A stretch of DNA of 64,000 bases from Ectothiorhodospira lacustris (lineage in GTDB: Bacteria > Pseudomonadota > Gammaproteobacteria > Ectothiorhodospirales > Ectothiorhodospiraceae): contig NZ_JAJNQN010000002.1 in assembly GCF_022227845.1 (NCBI RefSeq), positions 186,001 to 250,000 on the forward strand, read 5' to 3'. Below the pieces are notes generated by a model. That model was not told the DNA's origin and ran no database searches. It saw nothing but the letters and a program-made list of their open reading frames with translations. Made by a program: the position numbers and the translations under genes. This document shows positions 37,891 to 48,124 of the stretch, in pieces; within the stretch, counting starts at the first letter, position 1; the number at the start of each line of letters is the position of its first letter.

Positions 37891-39837
37891 TCAGCCCGCC
37901 TGTTTGACCCGCATGTACCATTCCACCAGACGGCGCACCTGCCGCTCGGTGTACCCCCGCTCCACCATGCGCAAGACGAACTCGGTGTGCTTGCGCTCCA
38001 TGTCGGAATCCGTCTTGGCACCGAAGCTGATCACGGGCAGCAGGTCTTCCACCTGACTGAACATGCGCTTCTCGATCACCTCCCGGATCTTCTCGTACGA
38101 GGTCCATGAGGGCATCTTCCCCCCCTGACTCGCCTGGGCCCGCAGGGCGAACTTGACCACCTCGTTGCGGAAGTCCTTGGGATTGGCGATGCCCGCCGCC
38201 TTCTCGATCTTGCTCAGTTCCTGGTTCAGGGCCTGGCGGTCCAGCAGCTGACCGGTGTCCGGGTCCTTGAAGTCATGGTCCTCGATCCAGGCGTCGGCAT
38301 AGGAGACATAGCGCTCGAAAAGGTTCTGGCCGAAGTCGCTGTAGGACTCCAGATAGGCCTTTTGGATCTCGTGGCCGATGAAGTCGGCATAACGGGGCGC
38401 CAACTCCGCCTTGATGTACTCCAGGTAGCGCCGCTCCGTGTCCTCCGGGAACTGCTGGCGGCGGATCGACTGCTCCAGCATGTAGAGCAGGTGCACCGGA
38501 TCGGCGGCCACCTCCCGGGTGTCGTAGTTGAAGGTCTCGGACAGCACCTTGAAGGCAAAGCGGGTGGAGACCCCGTCCATGCCCTCGTCCACCCCGGCCA
38601 CGTCCCGGTACTCCTGCATGGACTTGGCCTTGGGATCGGTGTCCTTGAGGCTCTCGCCGTTGTAGACGCGCATCTTGGAGAACAGGTTGGAATTCTCGTG
38701 TTCCCGCAGGCGGGTGAGGATGGAGAACCTGGCCAGGATGTCCAGGGTGGCCGGGGCGCAGGGGGCATCCGCCAGTTCGCTGGACTGGATCAGCTTCTCG
38801 TAGATCTTCTCCTCCTCCGTGACCCGCAGGCAGTAGGGCACCTTGACCACGGAGATGCGGTCGATGAAGGCTTCGTTGTTCTTGTTGTTCTTGAAGCTCT
38901 GCCATTCCGATTCGTTGGAATGGGCCATGATGATCCCCTGATAGGGGATGGCGCCGATGTTCTCCGTGCCCACGTAGTTGCCTTCCTGGGTGGCGGTGAG
39001 CAGCGGATGGAGCATCTTGATGGGGGCCTTGAACATCTCCACGAACTCCAGCATCCCCTGGTTGGCCCGGTTGAGACCGCCGGAATAGCTGTAGGCATCG
39101 GTATCGTTCTGGCTATAGAGCTCCAACTTGCGGATGTCCACCTTGCCCACCAGGGAAGATATGTCCTGGTTGTTCTCGTCCCCGGGCTCGGTCTTGGAGA
39201 CGGCAATCTGGCGCAGGCGGGAGGGATAGAGGCGCACCACGGAGAAGCGGGCGATGTCGCCGCCGAACTCGTCCAAGCGCTTCACCGCCCAGGGAGAGAT
39301 GAGGCCGTTGAGCCGACGCCGGGGGATGTTGAACCGCTGCTCCAGGGTCTCGCCCATGACGGTGGGGTCAAACAACCCCAGGGGACTCTCGAACACCGGC
39401 GAGATCTCGTCACCGGCCTTGAGCACATAGATGGGATGCTTCTCCATCAGGGCCTTGAGGCGCTCGGACAAGGACGACTTGCCGCCCCCCACGGGGCCGA
39501 GCAGGTAGAGGATCTGCTTGCGCTCCTCCAGCCCCTGAGCCGCATAGCGGAAAAAGCCCACGATGCGCTCAATGGTCTCTTCCATCCCGTAGAAATCCTC
39601 GAAGGCGGGATAGATCTTGATGGTGCGGTTGAGAAAGATGCGCCCCAGCCGTTCATCCTTGGCGGTGTCCAGGACCCTGGGCTCGCCGATGGCGGCCACC
39701 AGCCGCTCGGCGGCACTGGCATAGCGCATCGGGTCATCGGGGCATCCTTCCAGGTATTCTCCCAGGGACATCTCCGTCTCCTGGCGTTTCTGGTATGCGC
39801 GTGCGTACTGCGCAATCAAGGCTTCAGCCGAATCCAT
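37891..39837 (-). CDS. prkA: Serine protein kinase PrkA (YeaG)
   Basis: This 648-residue protein has an N-terminal AAA+ domain (Walker A LLGPVGGGKSSLSERLK near residue 110; FVEMFKAPIKMLHPLLTATQ) and a C-terminal PrkA kinase-like domain. Orthologues phosphorylate or associate with proteins under stress or starvation. The start is ATG 39837 with GAGGGGG eight bases upstream; a GTG nine bases earlier overlaps that site. First gene of the prkA-yeaH-spoVR operon. Confidence 0.95.
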   Translation of the reverse strand: MDSAEALIAQYARAYQKRQETEMSLGEYLEGCPDDPMRYASAAERLVAAIGEPRVLDTAKDERLGRIFLNRTIKIYPAFEDFYGMEETIERIVGFFRYAAQGLEERKQILYLLGPVGGGKSSLSERLKALMEKHPIYVLKAGDEISPVFESPLGLFDPTVMGETLEQRFNIPRRRLNGLISPWAVKRLDEFGGDIARFSVVRLYPSRLRQIAVSKTEPGDENNQDISSLVGKVDIRKLELYSQNDTDAYSYSGGLNRANQGMLEFVEMFKAPIKMLHPLLTATQEGNYVGTENIGAIPYQGIIMAHSNESEWQSFKNNKNNEAFIDRISVVKVPYCLRVTEEEKIYEKLIQSSELADAPCAPATLDILARFSILTRLREHENSNLFSKMRVYNGESLKDTDPKAKSMQEYRDVAGVDEGMDGVSTRFAFKVLSETFNYDTREVAADPVHLLYMLEQSIRRQQFPEDTERRYLEYIKAELAPRYADFIGHEIQKAYLESYSDFGQNLFERYVSYADAWIEDHDFKDPDTGQLLDRQALNQELSKIEKAAGIANPKDFRNEVVKFALRAQASQGGKMPSWTSYEKIREVIEKRMFSQVEDLLPVISFGAKTDSDMERKHTEFVLRMVERGYTERQVRRLVEWYMRVKQAG

Positions 39838-40031
39838 CGCAATCACCCCCTCGTTATGGAGTCAGATGACACTGCGTTGACCTATGCAAGATAGGGACCA
39901 CAGCCGAACGTCTGTCGCACTCAACCCACCAGGCCGCCCCCTGGGTATGGGACCCGGCCTACCGGCAACCTGAACGGGAAGGTGGATGGGCTGCCCGGGT
40001 ACTTTTTAAACCTGACCCGTGGGCTGTCTTT

Positions 40032-40082
40032 CCGGTTGGACGCCGACCGGCCCGCACAGTTCCTGTGCAAGGTCGGCTTTTT
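40032..40082 (+). terminator. Terminator with competing upstream stem (possible attenuator)
   Basis: GCCGACC (40042-40048) pairs with GGTCGGC (40071-40077) around an inner GCACAG/CTGTGC hairpin, followed by TTTTTG: a strong intrinsic terminator. Just before it, CCGGTTGG (40032-40039) can pair with CCGACCGG (40043-40050), which would disrupt the terminator stem. Terminator plus anti-terminator 130 bases before the next gene suggests attenuation or a riboswitch platform; it may instead end a small RNA. Confidence 0.6.
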
Positions 40083-40213
40083 GCCACAGGATCGGGCGCC
40101 CGCTCTGCATGAAGCATAGTACAGTCATCGGACTTTCCCCGAACCCGCGCCGGCTTGACAACCGGCCGGCAATCCCCAAACCTGCCCTCCCGCGCAGGCC
40201 CCCGGAGGAGATC

Positions 40214-40552
40214 ATGGAGCCCAAAGACAGCACCGAAAACGAGGCCTACAAGGGCTTCACCAACAGCGCCTGCCCGTTCATGCCCTGCCACCGGGGCATC
40301 ACCCGGGAATTCAACTGCCTGTTCTGTTACTGCCCCCTGATTGCCTACGAATGTCCCGGGCCTTACAAGATCTTTACCGATCCACGGGGCATGCGGCGCA
40401 AGGACTGCAGCGACTGCACCCTGCCTCACGACGGTTACCGTCAGTCCTGGCACTTCATCCAGAAATGGCTGGAACGCCCGGTGCTGTGGGACGGCCATGA
40501 GCAGACCCGGTACAAGGTGGCCCGGCCCGAAGACGCCCAGCCGGATCCGTGA
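40214..40552 (+). CDS. Cysteine-rich small-domain protein
   Basis: This 112-residue protein is packed with metal-ligand spacing: CPFMPCHRG, FNCLFCYCP, YECPGPY and KDCSDCTLPHDG, nine cysteines within the first 75 residues. This is the cysteine-rich small domain (PF04071 as I recall), a probable metal-binding unit often found in or fused to cobalamin-biosynthesis genes. GGAGGAG precedes the ATG. The long leader contains a terminator/anti-terminator structure, so expression is probably conditional. A role in metal or cobalamin metabolism is plausible but not shown. Confidence 0.8.
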   Translation: MEPKDSTENEAYKGFTNSACPFMPCHRGITREFNCLFCYCPLIAYECPGPYKIFTDPRGMRRKDCSDCTLPHDGYRQSWHFIQKWLERPVLWDGHEQTRYKVARPEDAQPDP

Positions 40553-40652
40553 ATACTCGCCCCTGCCCGCGTAGCAACCGCTCCTCCCGGTAGATCTCTC
40601 GGCTATCGGCTACGACCGCACTGCACCGACAAATTTGGCTAGACTGCCTTCT

Positions 40653-43600
40653 ATGGCAGCCGAGAAGCAGATGCGTCGCTGGACCCTCCGCCGCGCCATG
40701 GTGGTGGCGGCGATCACAATGAGTCTTGGCCTGCTGCTGAGCGGGATCATCGTCCAGCAAGCCGACCTGACACTTCGCCGGCAACTGCTGGAACAGGCCG
40801 GACTGCTTGCCCATTCCCTGGATCCCGCGCAGATCAGACTGCTGAGCGGGCATCCCACCGACATCGAACTGGAGGCCTATCGGGCCATTCAGGCTCGTCT
40901 CAATCAGGCACGTGACACCTACCCGCACTTTTCCTACCTGTACCTGATGGGGCGCAATCCCGCCGGCGAAATCATCTATCTGGTGGATCTGCAGTCCGCC
41001 CCCTGGGAGGATGACCTGGAACTGCCCCCTGGGTCGGTATTCGAAGAGGCATCGCCTGAGCTGATGGGCGTCTTTGACCACGGGCAACCCTTCGTGGAAG
41101 GGCCGATTCCCGATGAGTGGGGTATCTGGGTCAGCGCCATCGTGCCCATCCTTGACCCGAACAGTGGGAATATTTCAGCCATTCTGGGCATCGACGTGGA
41201 GGCCGGTACCTGGCGTCTGGAAATCGCCAGCCGGGTAGCCCTACCCTTGGGCCTGTTCTGGAGCCTGGTCATCGGGCTTGCAGCCGCCCTCCTTTCCACC
41301 TACCGAGTCAAGACCTCGCCCAGCCCCATCATGGTTCGGCTGATGATCCCTCTGACCCTGATGCTCATACTGCTGGTCGGCGGCTTCAGCGGCACCATGG
41401 TCCGGCTGCAGGCGGAGCAGATACGGGCCGCCGGCCGCCAGGCCTACGCGGAAGTCCTGAAGGATATCCGCCGTCAACTGGGCGAGCAGGACCGCATACT
41501 GGACGCCGCTGCCGGCCTGATCACGTGGGACCCCCGCCTGGTGCAGGCCCTAAACCATCCGGATCATCCAACGGCCATCCCGCCCCTGGCATCTCTGCTG
41601 GAACAGTTCATGGCGCAATATCAGCTGCAGCATATTGCCTTGCTGACGACACAAGGCGATTGCCTGCTCTGCATACCCGAAAGGCCGCCCGACTTTCGCG
41701 AACTGGCGGGGTACCCCCCTGACGCGTCACCGATACCCACTCGGCTTGTCCAAGACTCTTCAGGCCATCTGCTGACACACAAGCGCTACCCGGCCCCGGG
41801 TCCACAGGGCGACCCTATAGGCCGGCTTGAACTGAGCCAGGCCATCACACCCATTCTCGCCGACAGACACCGGCGACCGGATATCGAACTGACCTTGATC
41901 ATGTCTGTTCCCGCGCCAGATGGGGAACTGATGCCGGCCATTACCCGTCACCAGGTGCTCTATCTTTCAGACCCCATGCTGGAGGAAACCCTTACCCCCT
42001 TCTTCGACGCCCCCCCACTGCACGAAATCGCAAACATACGCGTGCGGGGGCAGGACTGGCAGATTCTGGCGGCCCCGCTCCAGGATGCCGGAGGATATCG
42101 GGTCGGAGTCCTGATGCTGCTGCATGATATTTCCGGTTTCCAGGCTTCCCACGAGAGACTGCTCAACATCGCCATGGCCGCGGCCATGACGCTGCTGGCG
42201 GGCCTGTTCGGATTTCTCTTCGTGCTGCTGCGACGGACCGATGCGGGCATGCGTGAGCAGCAGCGGGAACTGCGGGACAGCGAGCAGCGGTTTCGCAGCT
42301 TCTTTGACAAGAATAGTGCCGTCATGCTGCTCATCAATCCTCATGACGGGCGCATCGTGGATGCCAACCCCGCCGCCGCCCTGTTCTACGGCCACGAACC
42401 GGCAACGCTGCGCGCAATGACCATATTCCAGATCAACAGCCTGCAGAAGGCCGAAATCAGACAGGCCATGCGGCAGACCCTGCAACAATCCCGCAGGGAA
42501 TTTCAATTCCGGCACCACCTGCATGACGGCAGTATCCGTCATGTTGATGTCTACTCCACGCCATTGGCCATTGACGGACAGACCCTGCTGTTTTCGATCA
42601 TCCACGATACCACCTCTCGTCATCAGGCCCAGCAGGCTCTGGTGCAGGCCAAAGAGGCCGCCCTCATGGCCAGCCAGGCCAAAAGCGACTTTCTGGCCAA
42701 TATCAGCCATGAGATACGCACGCCGATGAACGGCATCATCGGCATGGCGGAATTGCTCAAGGACACCCCCATGGAACCGCGGCAGGCTGGTTACACCCAG
42801 GCACTGCTGTCCAGTGCACAAGCCCTGATGGATCTGATCAACGACATTCTGGATTTCTCCAGGATCGAGGGTGGTAAGCTGGAACTGGAAGAGATCCCTT
42901 TCCTTCTCCCGGAACTGCTGGACAGCGTGACCGGCACTCTGACCCCGACGGCCCATGCCCGAGGCCTCACCCTGCAGTGCTGTCTCGCACCGGAGGTGCC
43001 GACACAGCTGGTGGGGGATCCGACCCGACTTCGCCAGATCCTGTTCAACCTCACTGGAAATGCCGTCAAGTTCACTCACGAAGGGTCGGTGCGGATTACC
43101 GTACACAAGCACGGGCACAAGCAACGGCAGGGACGAATACTGCTGCGATTCGAGGTTCAAGATACCGGGATCGGCATACCGGCGGACAAGCTGGACCTGC
43201 TGTTCCAGAAATTCACCCAGGTGGACACCTCCACTACCCGACGCTACGGCGGCAGCGGCCTGGGTCTGGCCATCTGCCGTCAGTTGGTGGAACTCATGGG
43301 AGGGAATATCACCGTCGAGAGCCTGGAGGGGCAAGGCTCCAACTTCATGTTCACGGTACCACTCAAGCTCCAGGCCATCGAATCATCCCGGCATGCCCCC
43401 GCTTCGGCGGACGCCGTGAAGATGGCTGAGACCGGCACCCCGTCCGTTCGTATCGACACCGGCATGCGGGTGCCCGATGACAATCCCGTGAATCTACAAG
43501 TAGCTACCGACATCCTGCGCAAGCCGGGCCTGGAAGCCGACACCGCCTGCAACGGCCGGGATGCGCCGGCGGCGCGGCGGGGGAGTCATTCGAGAAAAAC

Positions 43601-44540
43601 GGCCGTGCGCACCCTGATCGCCGAAGACGACCTGACTTCCCGCACCCTGCTGGCCTCACTGCTGGAAAAAGCGGGGCATGAGGTGATCAAAACCCGGGAT
43701 GGGATGGCGGCATGGCGGGTCATGCAAGCACCCGATGCCCCCCGACTGGCGATCCTCGACTGGACGATGCCGGAAATGGACGGCGTCGAAGTGGTCCGCA
43801 GGATTCGCGCCATGGATACCGAGCTGCCCACCTACATCATCATGCTGACCTGCCGGGACACCAAGGCCGACCTGATCCACGCCCTGGACAGCGGTGCCGA
43901 CGATTATCTCGTCAAGCCCTTCGATGCCGGTGAGCTGCGGGCCAGGATGGACGTGGGCATACGGATCATCCAGCTGCAGGACGCCCTGCTGCAGAGCCGT
44001 GAAGACATGGCCTACCAGGCCACCCATGATCCCCTCACCGGCCTGCCCAATCGCCGGGCCATTCTGGAACACCTGGAGCGGGAGCGGGAGCGCTGCGCGC
44101 GCAATGGAGAAACCCTCGCCATCGGCATGTGTGATGTGGACCGCTTCAAGATCATCAACGATACCTATGGCCATCAGACCGGCGATGAGGTCCTGTGCGG
44201 CATTTCCCATCTGCTACGGGAAAGTGTGCGATCCTACGATGCCGTGGGTCGCCTGGGGGGCGAGGAATTCCTGATCGTCACCGCCATGCCGACCGGTGCC
44301 GACCCCTGGCCGCTGTTCGACAAGCTGCGCCTGCAACTGTGCCGGACCCCGATCGTGACCCGGGCCGGCGCTCTGCCCGTCACCCTCAGCATCGGCGTCT
44401 GTACCATCAACGGGGGCGGCAACCTGGATGAACTGCTGGCCAAGGCGGATGAAGCCCTTTACGAAGCCAAGAGCCAGGGACGCAACCGTACCGTCTGCAA
44501 GGGCCGCCCCCGGGAGAACCTGGATGATACAAGCCCTTGA
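40653..44540 (+). CDS. Hybrid sensor kinase with receiver and GGDEF output
   Basis: This protein has about 1295 residues. It has an N-terminal membrane segment (about 15-35), a sensor region, two further membrane segments (about 190-250), a second sensor region, a membrane segment near 510-526, and a PAS domain (about 545-655). Then follow a HisKA H-box ([17 protein letters not shown], about 685), an ATPase domain ([18 protein letters not shown]), a receiver (Asp in [13 protein letters not shown], about 1036) and a GGDEF domain with motif GGEEF (about 1202). An RxxD inhibitory site (RSYD) lies five residues before it, so it should be an active, feedback-inhibited diguanylate cyclase. No strong ribosome site is seen; ATG 40671, behind GAGAAG, is an alternative start. 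Confidence 0.88.
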   Translation: MAAEKQMRRWTLRRAMVVAAITMSLGLLLSGIIVQQADLTLRRQLLEQAGLLAHSLDPAQIRLLSGHPTDIELEAYRAIQARLNQARDTYPHFSYLYLMGRNPAGEIIYLVDLQSAPWEDDLELPPGSVFEEASPELMGVFDHGQPFVEGPIPDEWGIWVSAIVPILDPNSGNISAILGIDVEAGTWRLEIASRVALPLGLFWSLVIGLAAALLSTYRVKTSPSPIMVRLMIPLTLMLILLVGGFSGTMVRLQAEQIRAAGRQAYAEVLKDIRRQLGEQDRILDAAAGLITWDPRLVQALNHPDHPTAIPPLASLLEQFMAQYQLQHIALLTTQGDCLLCIPERPPDFRELAGYPPDASPIPTRLVQDSSGHLLTHKRYPAPGPQGDPIGRLELSQAITPILADRHRRPDIELTLIMSVPAPDGELMPAITRHQVLYLSDPMLEETLTPFFDAPPLHEIANIRVRGQDWQILAAPLQDAGGYRVGVLMLLHDISGFQASHERLLNIAMAAAMTLLAGLFGFLFVLLRRTDAGMREQQRELRDSEQRFRSFFDKNSAVMLLINPHDGRIVDANPAAALFYGHEPATLRAMTIFQINSLQKAEIRQAMRQTLQQSRREFQFRHHLHDGSIRHVDVYSTPLAIDGQTLLFSIIHDTTSRHQAQQALVQAKEAALMASQAKSDFLANISHEIRTPMNGIIGMAELLKDTPMEPRQAGYTQALLSSAQALMDLINDILDFSRIEGGKLELEEIPFLLPELLDSVTGTLTPTAHARGLTLQCCLAPEVPTQLVGDPTRLRQILFNLTGNAVKFTHEGSVRITVHKHGHKQRQGRILLRFEVQDTGIGIPADKLDLLFQKFTQVDTSTTRRYGGSGLGLAICRQLVELMGGNITVESLEGQGSNFMFTVPLKLQAIESSRHAPASADAVKMAETGTPSVRIDTGMRVPDDNPVNLQVATDILRKPGLEADTACNGRDAPAARRGSHSRKTAVRTLIAEDDLTSRTLLASLLEKAGHEVIKTRDGMAAWRVMQAPDAPRLAILDWTMPEMDGVEVVRRIRAMDTELPTYIIMLTCRDTKADLIHALDSGADDYLVKPFDAGELRARMDVGIRIIQLQDALLQSREDMAYQATHDPLTGLPNRRAILEHLERERERCARNGETLAIGMCDVDRFKIINDTYGHQTGDEVLCGISHLLRESVRSYDAVGRLGGEEFLIVTAMPTGADPWPLFDKLRLQLCRTPIVTRAGALPVTLSIGVCTINGGGNLDELLAKADEALYEAKSQGRNRTVCKGRPRENLDDTSP

Positions 44541-44557
44541 CGCAGCGCATGTCAGGC

Positions 44558-44599
44558 TGTCCATCAAGGTTGACAGTGCTAAAAATGCACGGGTACGAT
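44558..44599 (+). promoter_or_regulatory. bchE promoter overlapped by a CrtJ/PpsR-type box
   Basis: TGTCCATCAAGGTTGACA (44558-44575) fits TGT-N12-ACA exactly, the recognition sequence of the photosynthesis repressor CrtJ/PpsR. Its right half is TTGACA (44570-44575), a consensus -35 hexamer, and TACGAT follows after 18 bases (44594-44599) as a -10 element. A repressor bound here would block the -35. The bchE start lies 91 bases further on. Confidence 0.65.
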
Positions 44600-44690
44600 C
44601 AGGCATTCCGGGGAACTTAGGAACGCCCCGCCTGTCTTCTTCATCCGCGGCGAAACCCGGGGGTGATAAATCCTTTCGCGGGAGCAACGT

Positions 44691-46400
44691 ATGCGAATCC
44701 TCTTCGTCCATCCCAATTACCACTCCGGGGGCGCCGAAATCGCCGGCAAGTGGTCCCCCGCCTGGGTGGCCTATCTGGCCGGCTACCTGAAGTCCCATGG
44801 CTACACCGAGTATGTCTTCGTCGATGCCATGACCGACGATACCCCGGACGAGGATCTGCGCAAGATCTTCGCCGAGGCCCAGCCCGACATCATTGCCTGT
44901 ACCGCCGTCACCCCCGCCATCTACAAGGCCGAGCAGACCCTCAAGATCGCCAAGGAGGCCTGCCCCAACGCGGTGACCCTGCTGGGCGGCATCCACGCCA
45001 CCTTCATGTTCCAGCAGGTGCTCACCGAGGCCCCCTGGATCGACGCCATCGTGCGTGGTGAAGGCGAGGCCGTGGTGCTGGACGTGGTCCGCGCGGTGGA
45101 CGAAGGCCGCTGGGAATCGGGCCGTCAGGACATCCGGGGCATCGCCTACATCGAGGACGACAAGGTGGTCGCCACCCCCGCCGCGCCCACCATTCGCGAC
45201 GTGGACTCCATCATCCCCGACTGGGGCGTGCTGGATTGGAAAAAATACATCTACATCCCCATGGGCGTACCGGTGGCCACCCCCAACATGGCCCGCGGTT
45301 GCCCCTTCACCTGCAGCTTCTGCTCCCAGTGGAAGTTCTGGCGTGACTACCGGGTGCGCGATCCCAAGAAGGTGGTGGACGAGATCGAGATCCTGGTCAA
45401 GGAACACGGCGTCGGCTTCTTCATCCTCGCCGACGAGGAGCCCACCATCAACAAGGCCAAGTTTGTGGAGTTCTGTCAGGAACTCATCGACCGCGACCTG
45501 GGCGTGCTCTGGGGCATCAACACCCGCGTGACCGACGTCATGCGCGACGAAGACCTGCTGCCCTTCTACCGCAAGGCGGGCCTGGTCCATATCTCCCTGG
45601 GCACCGAAGCGGCGGCACAGCTCAACCTGGACATGTTCGTCAAGGAAACCACCGTGGCCCAGAACAAGCGGGCCATCGAACTGCTGCGCAATGCCGGCAT
45701 CGTCACCGAGGCCCAGTTCATCGTCGGCCTGGAAAACGAGACCGCCGAGACCCTGGAAGAAACCTTCCAGCTGTGCATGGACTGGAACCCGGACATGGCC
45801 AACTGGGCCATGTTCACCCCCTGGCCCTTCTCCGACCTGTACACGGAGATGAAGGACAAGGTGGAGATCTTCGACTTCGAGAAGTACAACTTCGTGACCC
45901 CCATCATGAAGCCCAAGGCCATGACCCGCGGCGAACTGCTGGATCGGGTCATGCACAACTACCGCCGCTTCTACATGAAGAAGGCCTTCCTGGGCTATCC
46001 GTGGGAAAGAAACCCGCTGCGCCGCAAGTACCTGCTGGGCTGCCTCAAGGCGTTCCTCAAGAGTGCCTTCGAGCGCCGTTTCTACGACCTGGGCAAGGCC
46101 GGTTACTGGGGTCCCCAGTCCAGAAAGACCGTGAACTGGAACTTCGACACTTCACGTACCCTGGTGAAACCCGAGCCGCAGCTTGAGGAACAGGTCATCA
46201 AGTGGAAGAGCGCACCGCCCCGCAAGCGGGCCGGTGCCAAGGGCGCCGCCCTCAAGGCCTGCGGTGGCGGCGACGAGCAGCTGCCGGAGAACACCTCCAG
46301 TACCGCCCAGCAGGTGAAGATCTGCGGCGGCGGGGACCAGCAGCTGCCCGAGAGCATGGATGACGCCAAGATCAAGGAGAAGATCAAGGAAAACGCCTGA
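44691..46400 (+). CDS. bchE: Anaerobic Mg-protoporphyrin IX monomethyl ester cyclase BchE
   Basis: This 569-residue radical-SAM enzyme forms the fifth ring of bacteriochlorophyll without O2 and needs a cobalamin cofactor. An N-terminal B12-binding-like domain ([29 protein letters not shown]) is followed by the radical-SAM core with CPFTCSFC (cysteines near 204, 208 and 211). The last 50 residues are unusual: the motif [20 protein letters not shown] occurs twice, about 20 residues apart, in a Lys/Ala-rich tail. Preceded by a CrtJ-type promoter and followed by a hairpin and cobQ. Confidence 0.93.
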   Translation: MRILFVHPNYHSGGAEIAGKWSPAWVAYLAGYLKSHGYTEYVFVDAMTDDTPDEDLRKIFAEAQPDIIACTAVTPAIYKAEQTLKIAKEACPNAVTLLGGIHATFMFQQVLTEAPWIDAIVRGEGEAVVLDVVRAVDEGRWESGRQDIRGIAYIEDDKVVATPAAPTIRDVDSIIPDWGVLDWKKYIYIPMGVPVATPNMARGCPFTCSFCSQWKFWRDYRVRDPKKVVDEIEILVKEHGVGFFILADEEPTINKAKFVEFCQELIDRDLGVLWGINTRVTDVMRDEDLLPFYRKAGLVHISLGTEAAAQLNLDMFVKETTVAQNKRAIELLRNAGIVTEAQFIVGLENETAETLEETFQLCMDWNPDMANWAMFTPWPFSDLYTEMKDKVEIFDFEKYNFVTPIMKPKAMTRGELLDRVMHNYRRFYMKKAFLGYPWERNPLRRKYLLGCLKAFLKSAFERRFYDLGKAGYWGPQSRKTVNWNFDTSRTLVKPEPQLEEQVIKWKSAPPRKRAGAKGAALKACGGGDEQLPENTSSTAQQVKICGGGDQQLPESMDDAKIKEKIKENA

Positions 46401-46437
46401 GGCGCCGTTTAACGACAGCCAGGGCCGTCATTGACGC

Positions 46438-46461
46438 AAGGGCACCTTTCGGGGTGCCCTT
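46438..46461 (+). terminator. Hairpin after bchE
   Basis: AAGGGCACC pairs with GGTGCCCTT around a short loop, 38 bases after the bchE stop. It is followed by CGTCGTTTC rather than a clean T-run, so termination may be partial with read-through into cobQ. Confidence 0.6.
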
Positions 46462-46549
46462 CGTCGTTTCAGGGCATCGCCTTGCCCAAGCCAAATGCCT
46501 GCCTGTATCTTGACCCATTGCCTTTACCGTCACTGCCCAGGTATCCCCC

Positions 46550-48115
46550 GTGATCGAAGATCCCACCGCCCCCATCGATTTCCCCGCCATGCCCGATGCC
46601 GGTCCCCGCAAGGCCCGGGCGCTGATGATCCAGGGCACCAGCTCCGACGTGGGCAAGAGCCTGCTGGTGGCCGGCCTGTGCCGGGCCTATACCCGCCGGG
46701 GCCTGAATGTGCGGCCCTTCAAGGCCCAGAACATGAGCAACAACGCCGCCGTCACCCGGGACAGCGACCTGCCGCCGGGGCCTGACGGACAGATCCCCCG
46801 CGGAGAGATCGGCCGCGCCCAGGCCCTGCAGGCCCGGGCCTGCGGCGTGGAGCCCTCCATCCACATGAATCCGGTACTGCTCAAGCCCCAGACCCTGATC
46901 GGCTCCCAGGTGGTGCTGCGGGGGCGGGTGCTGGGCAACTGCCGGGCCAAGGTCTACCACAAGATGAAGCCCCAACTGCTGCCGGCGGTGATGGACAGTT
47001 TCCACCGCACCGCCGCCCAGGCGGATCTGGTGTTGGTGGAAGGGGCCGGCAGCGGCGCCGAGGTGTACCTGCGCAAGTCCGACATCACCAACATGAAGCT
47101 GGCGCAGCTGGCCGATCTGCCGGTGGTGATCCTGGGAGACATCGACCGGGGCGGCGCCCTGGCCGCCATCGTCGGCACCCATGCCCTGCTCAACGAATCC
47201 GAGCAGGCCCGGGTGGTGGGCTACATCATCAACAAGTTCCGGGGCGACCTCTCCCTGTTCGAGCCCGCCTGCGAACTGATGACCGAGCGCACCGGCTGGC
47301 CCTCGCTGGGGGTGCTGCGCTGGTTCGAGGGAGCCACCCGCCTGCCGGCGGAAGACTCCCTGGCCCTGGAACGCCCCGCCGACGGGGAGGGGCGGGGTCT
47401 CAACATCGCCGTCCCCCAGCTCTCCCGGGTGGCCAACTTCGACGACTTGGACCCGCTGGCGGCGGAACCCGGGGTGAGCGTGCGCTGGGTGAAGCCGGGC
47501 AATCCCATCCCCCGGGATACCGACGTGATCATCCTGCCCGGCTCCAAGGCCACCCGCGCCGACCTGGAGGTACTGCGACGGGAAGGCTGGGACATCGACA
47601 TCCTCTCCCACGCGCGCCAGGGCGGCCGGGTGGTGGGCCTGTGCGCCGGCTTCCAGATGCTGGGCAGGGTGGTGCGGGACCCCCGGGGCATCGAGGGTGA
47701 ACCGGGAGAAACCCCCGGGCTGGGCCTGCTGGACGTGGAAACGGAGATCGGCGCCGAGAAAAAGCTCATTGAACTGGACGCCCGGGACACCCTGAGCGGT
47801 TGCCGGGTCACCGGTTACGAGATGCACATGGGGCGTACCCACGGCCCCGGTCTGGAACGGCCCTGGCTGATGCTGGACGACGGCACCGGCAGCCCACGCC
47901 CGGAAGGCGCGGTGTCCACCGACGGCCGGGTCACCGGCGGCTATGTCCACGGCATCTTCGGGGATGACGGCTTCCGTGCCGCCTGGCTGTCACGGGTGGG
48001 CGCCCAGGCCTCCGCCCTGGATTACGAGGCGCGGGTGGAAGCGGCCCTGGAGGCACTGGCGGATCACTGCGAGGAGAACCTGGACCTGGATGCCCTGCTG
48101 GCCCTGGCCGGATAA
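46550..48115 (+). CDS. cobQ: Cobyric acid synthase, copy 1
   Basis: This 521-residue glutamine-dependent amidase adds four amide groups (b, d, e, g) to adenosylcobyrinate a,c-diamide. It has the ATP-binding GTSSDVGKSLLVAGL (about 29-43), the family motif GDIDRGG (196-202), and a C-terminal class I glutaminase domain with the nucleophile in VVGLCAGFQMLG (about 365) and a histidine in GGYVHGIFG. The start is a GTG (46550); ATG 46589 is an alternative. All canonical motifs are intact, unlike the second copy 2.1 kb downstream, which suggests this one is the housekeeping enzyme. Confidence 0.94.
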   Translation: MIEDPTAPIDFPAMPDAGPRKARALMIQGTSSDVGKSLLVAGLCRAYTRRGLNVRPFKAQNMSNNAAVTRDSDLPPGPDGQIPRGEIGRAQALQARACGVEPSIHMNPVLLKPQTLIGSQVVLRGRVLGNCRAKVYHKMKPQLLPAVMDSFHRTAAQADLVLVEGAGSGAEVYLRKSDITNMKLAQLADLPVVILGDIDRGGALAAIVGTHALLNESEQARVVGYIINKFRGDLSLFEPACELMTERTGWPSLGVLRWFEGATRLPAEDSLALERPADGEGRGLNIAVPQLSRVANFDDLDPLAAEPGVSVRWVKPGNPIPRDTDVIILPGSKATRADLEVLRREGWDIDILSHARQGGRVVGLCAGFQMLGRVVRDPRGIEGEPGETPGLGLLDVETEIGAEKKLIELDARDTLSGCRVTGYEMHMGRTHGPGLERPWLMLDDGTGSPRPEGAVSTDGRVTGGYVHGIFGDDGFRAAWLSRVGAQASALDYEARVEAALEALADHCEENLDLDALLALAG

Positions 48116-48124
48116 AATCCGGGA

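Noticed and set aside
39850-40213. Cobalamin riboswitch upstream of the cysteine-rich gene
   Set aside because: The conserved B12-box and core segments are not recognisable; only a terminator/anti-terminator pair is supported.
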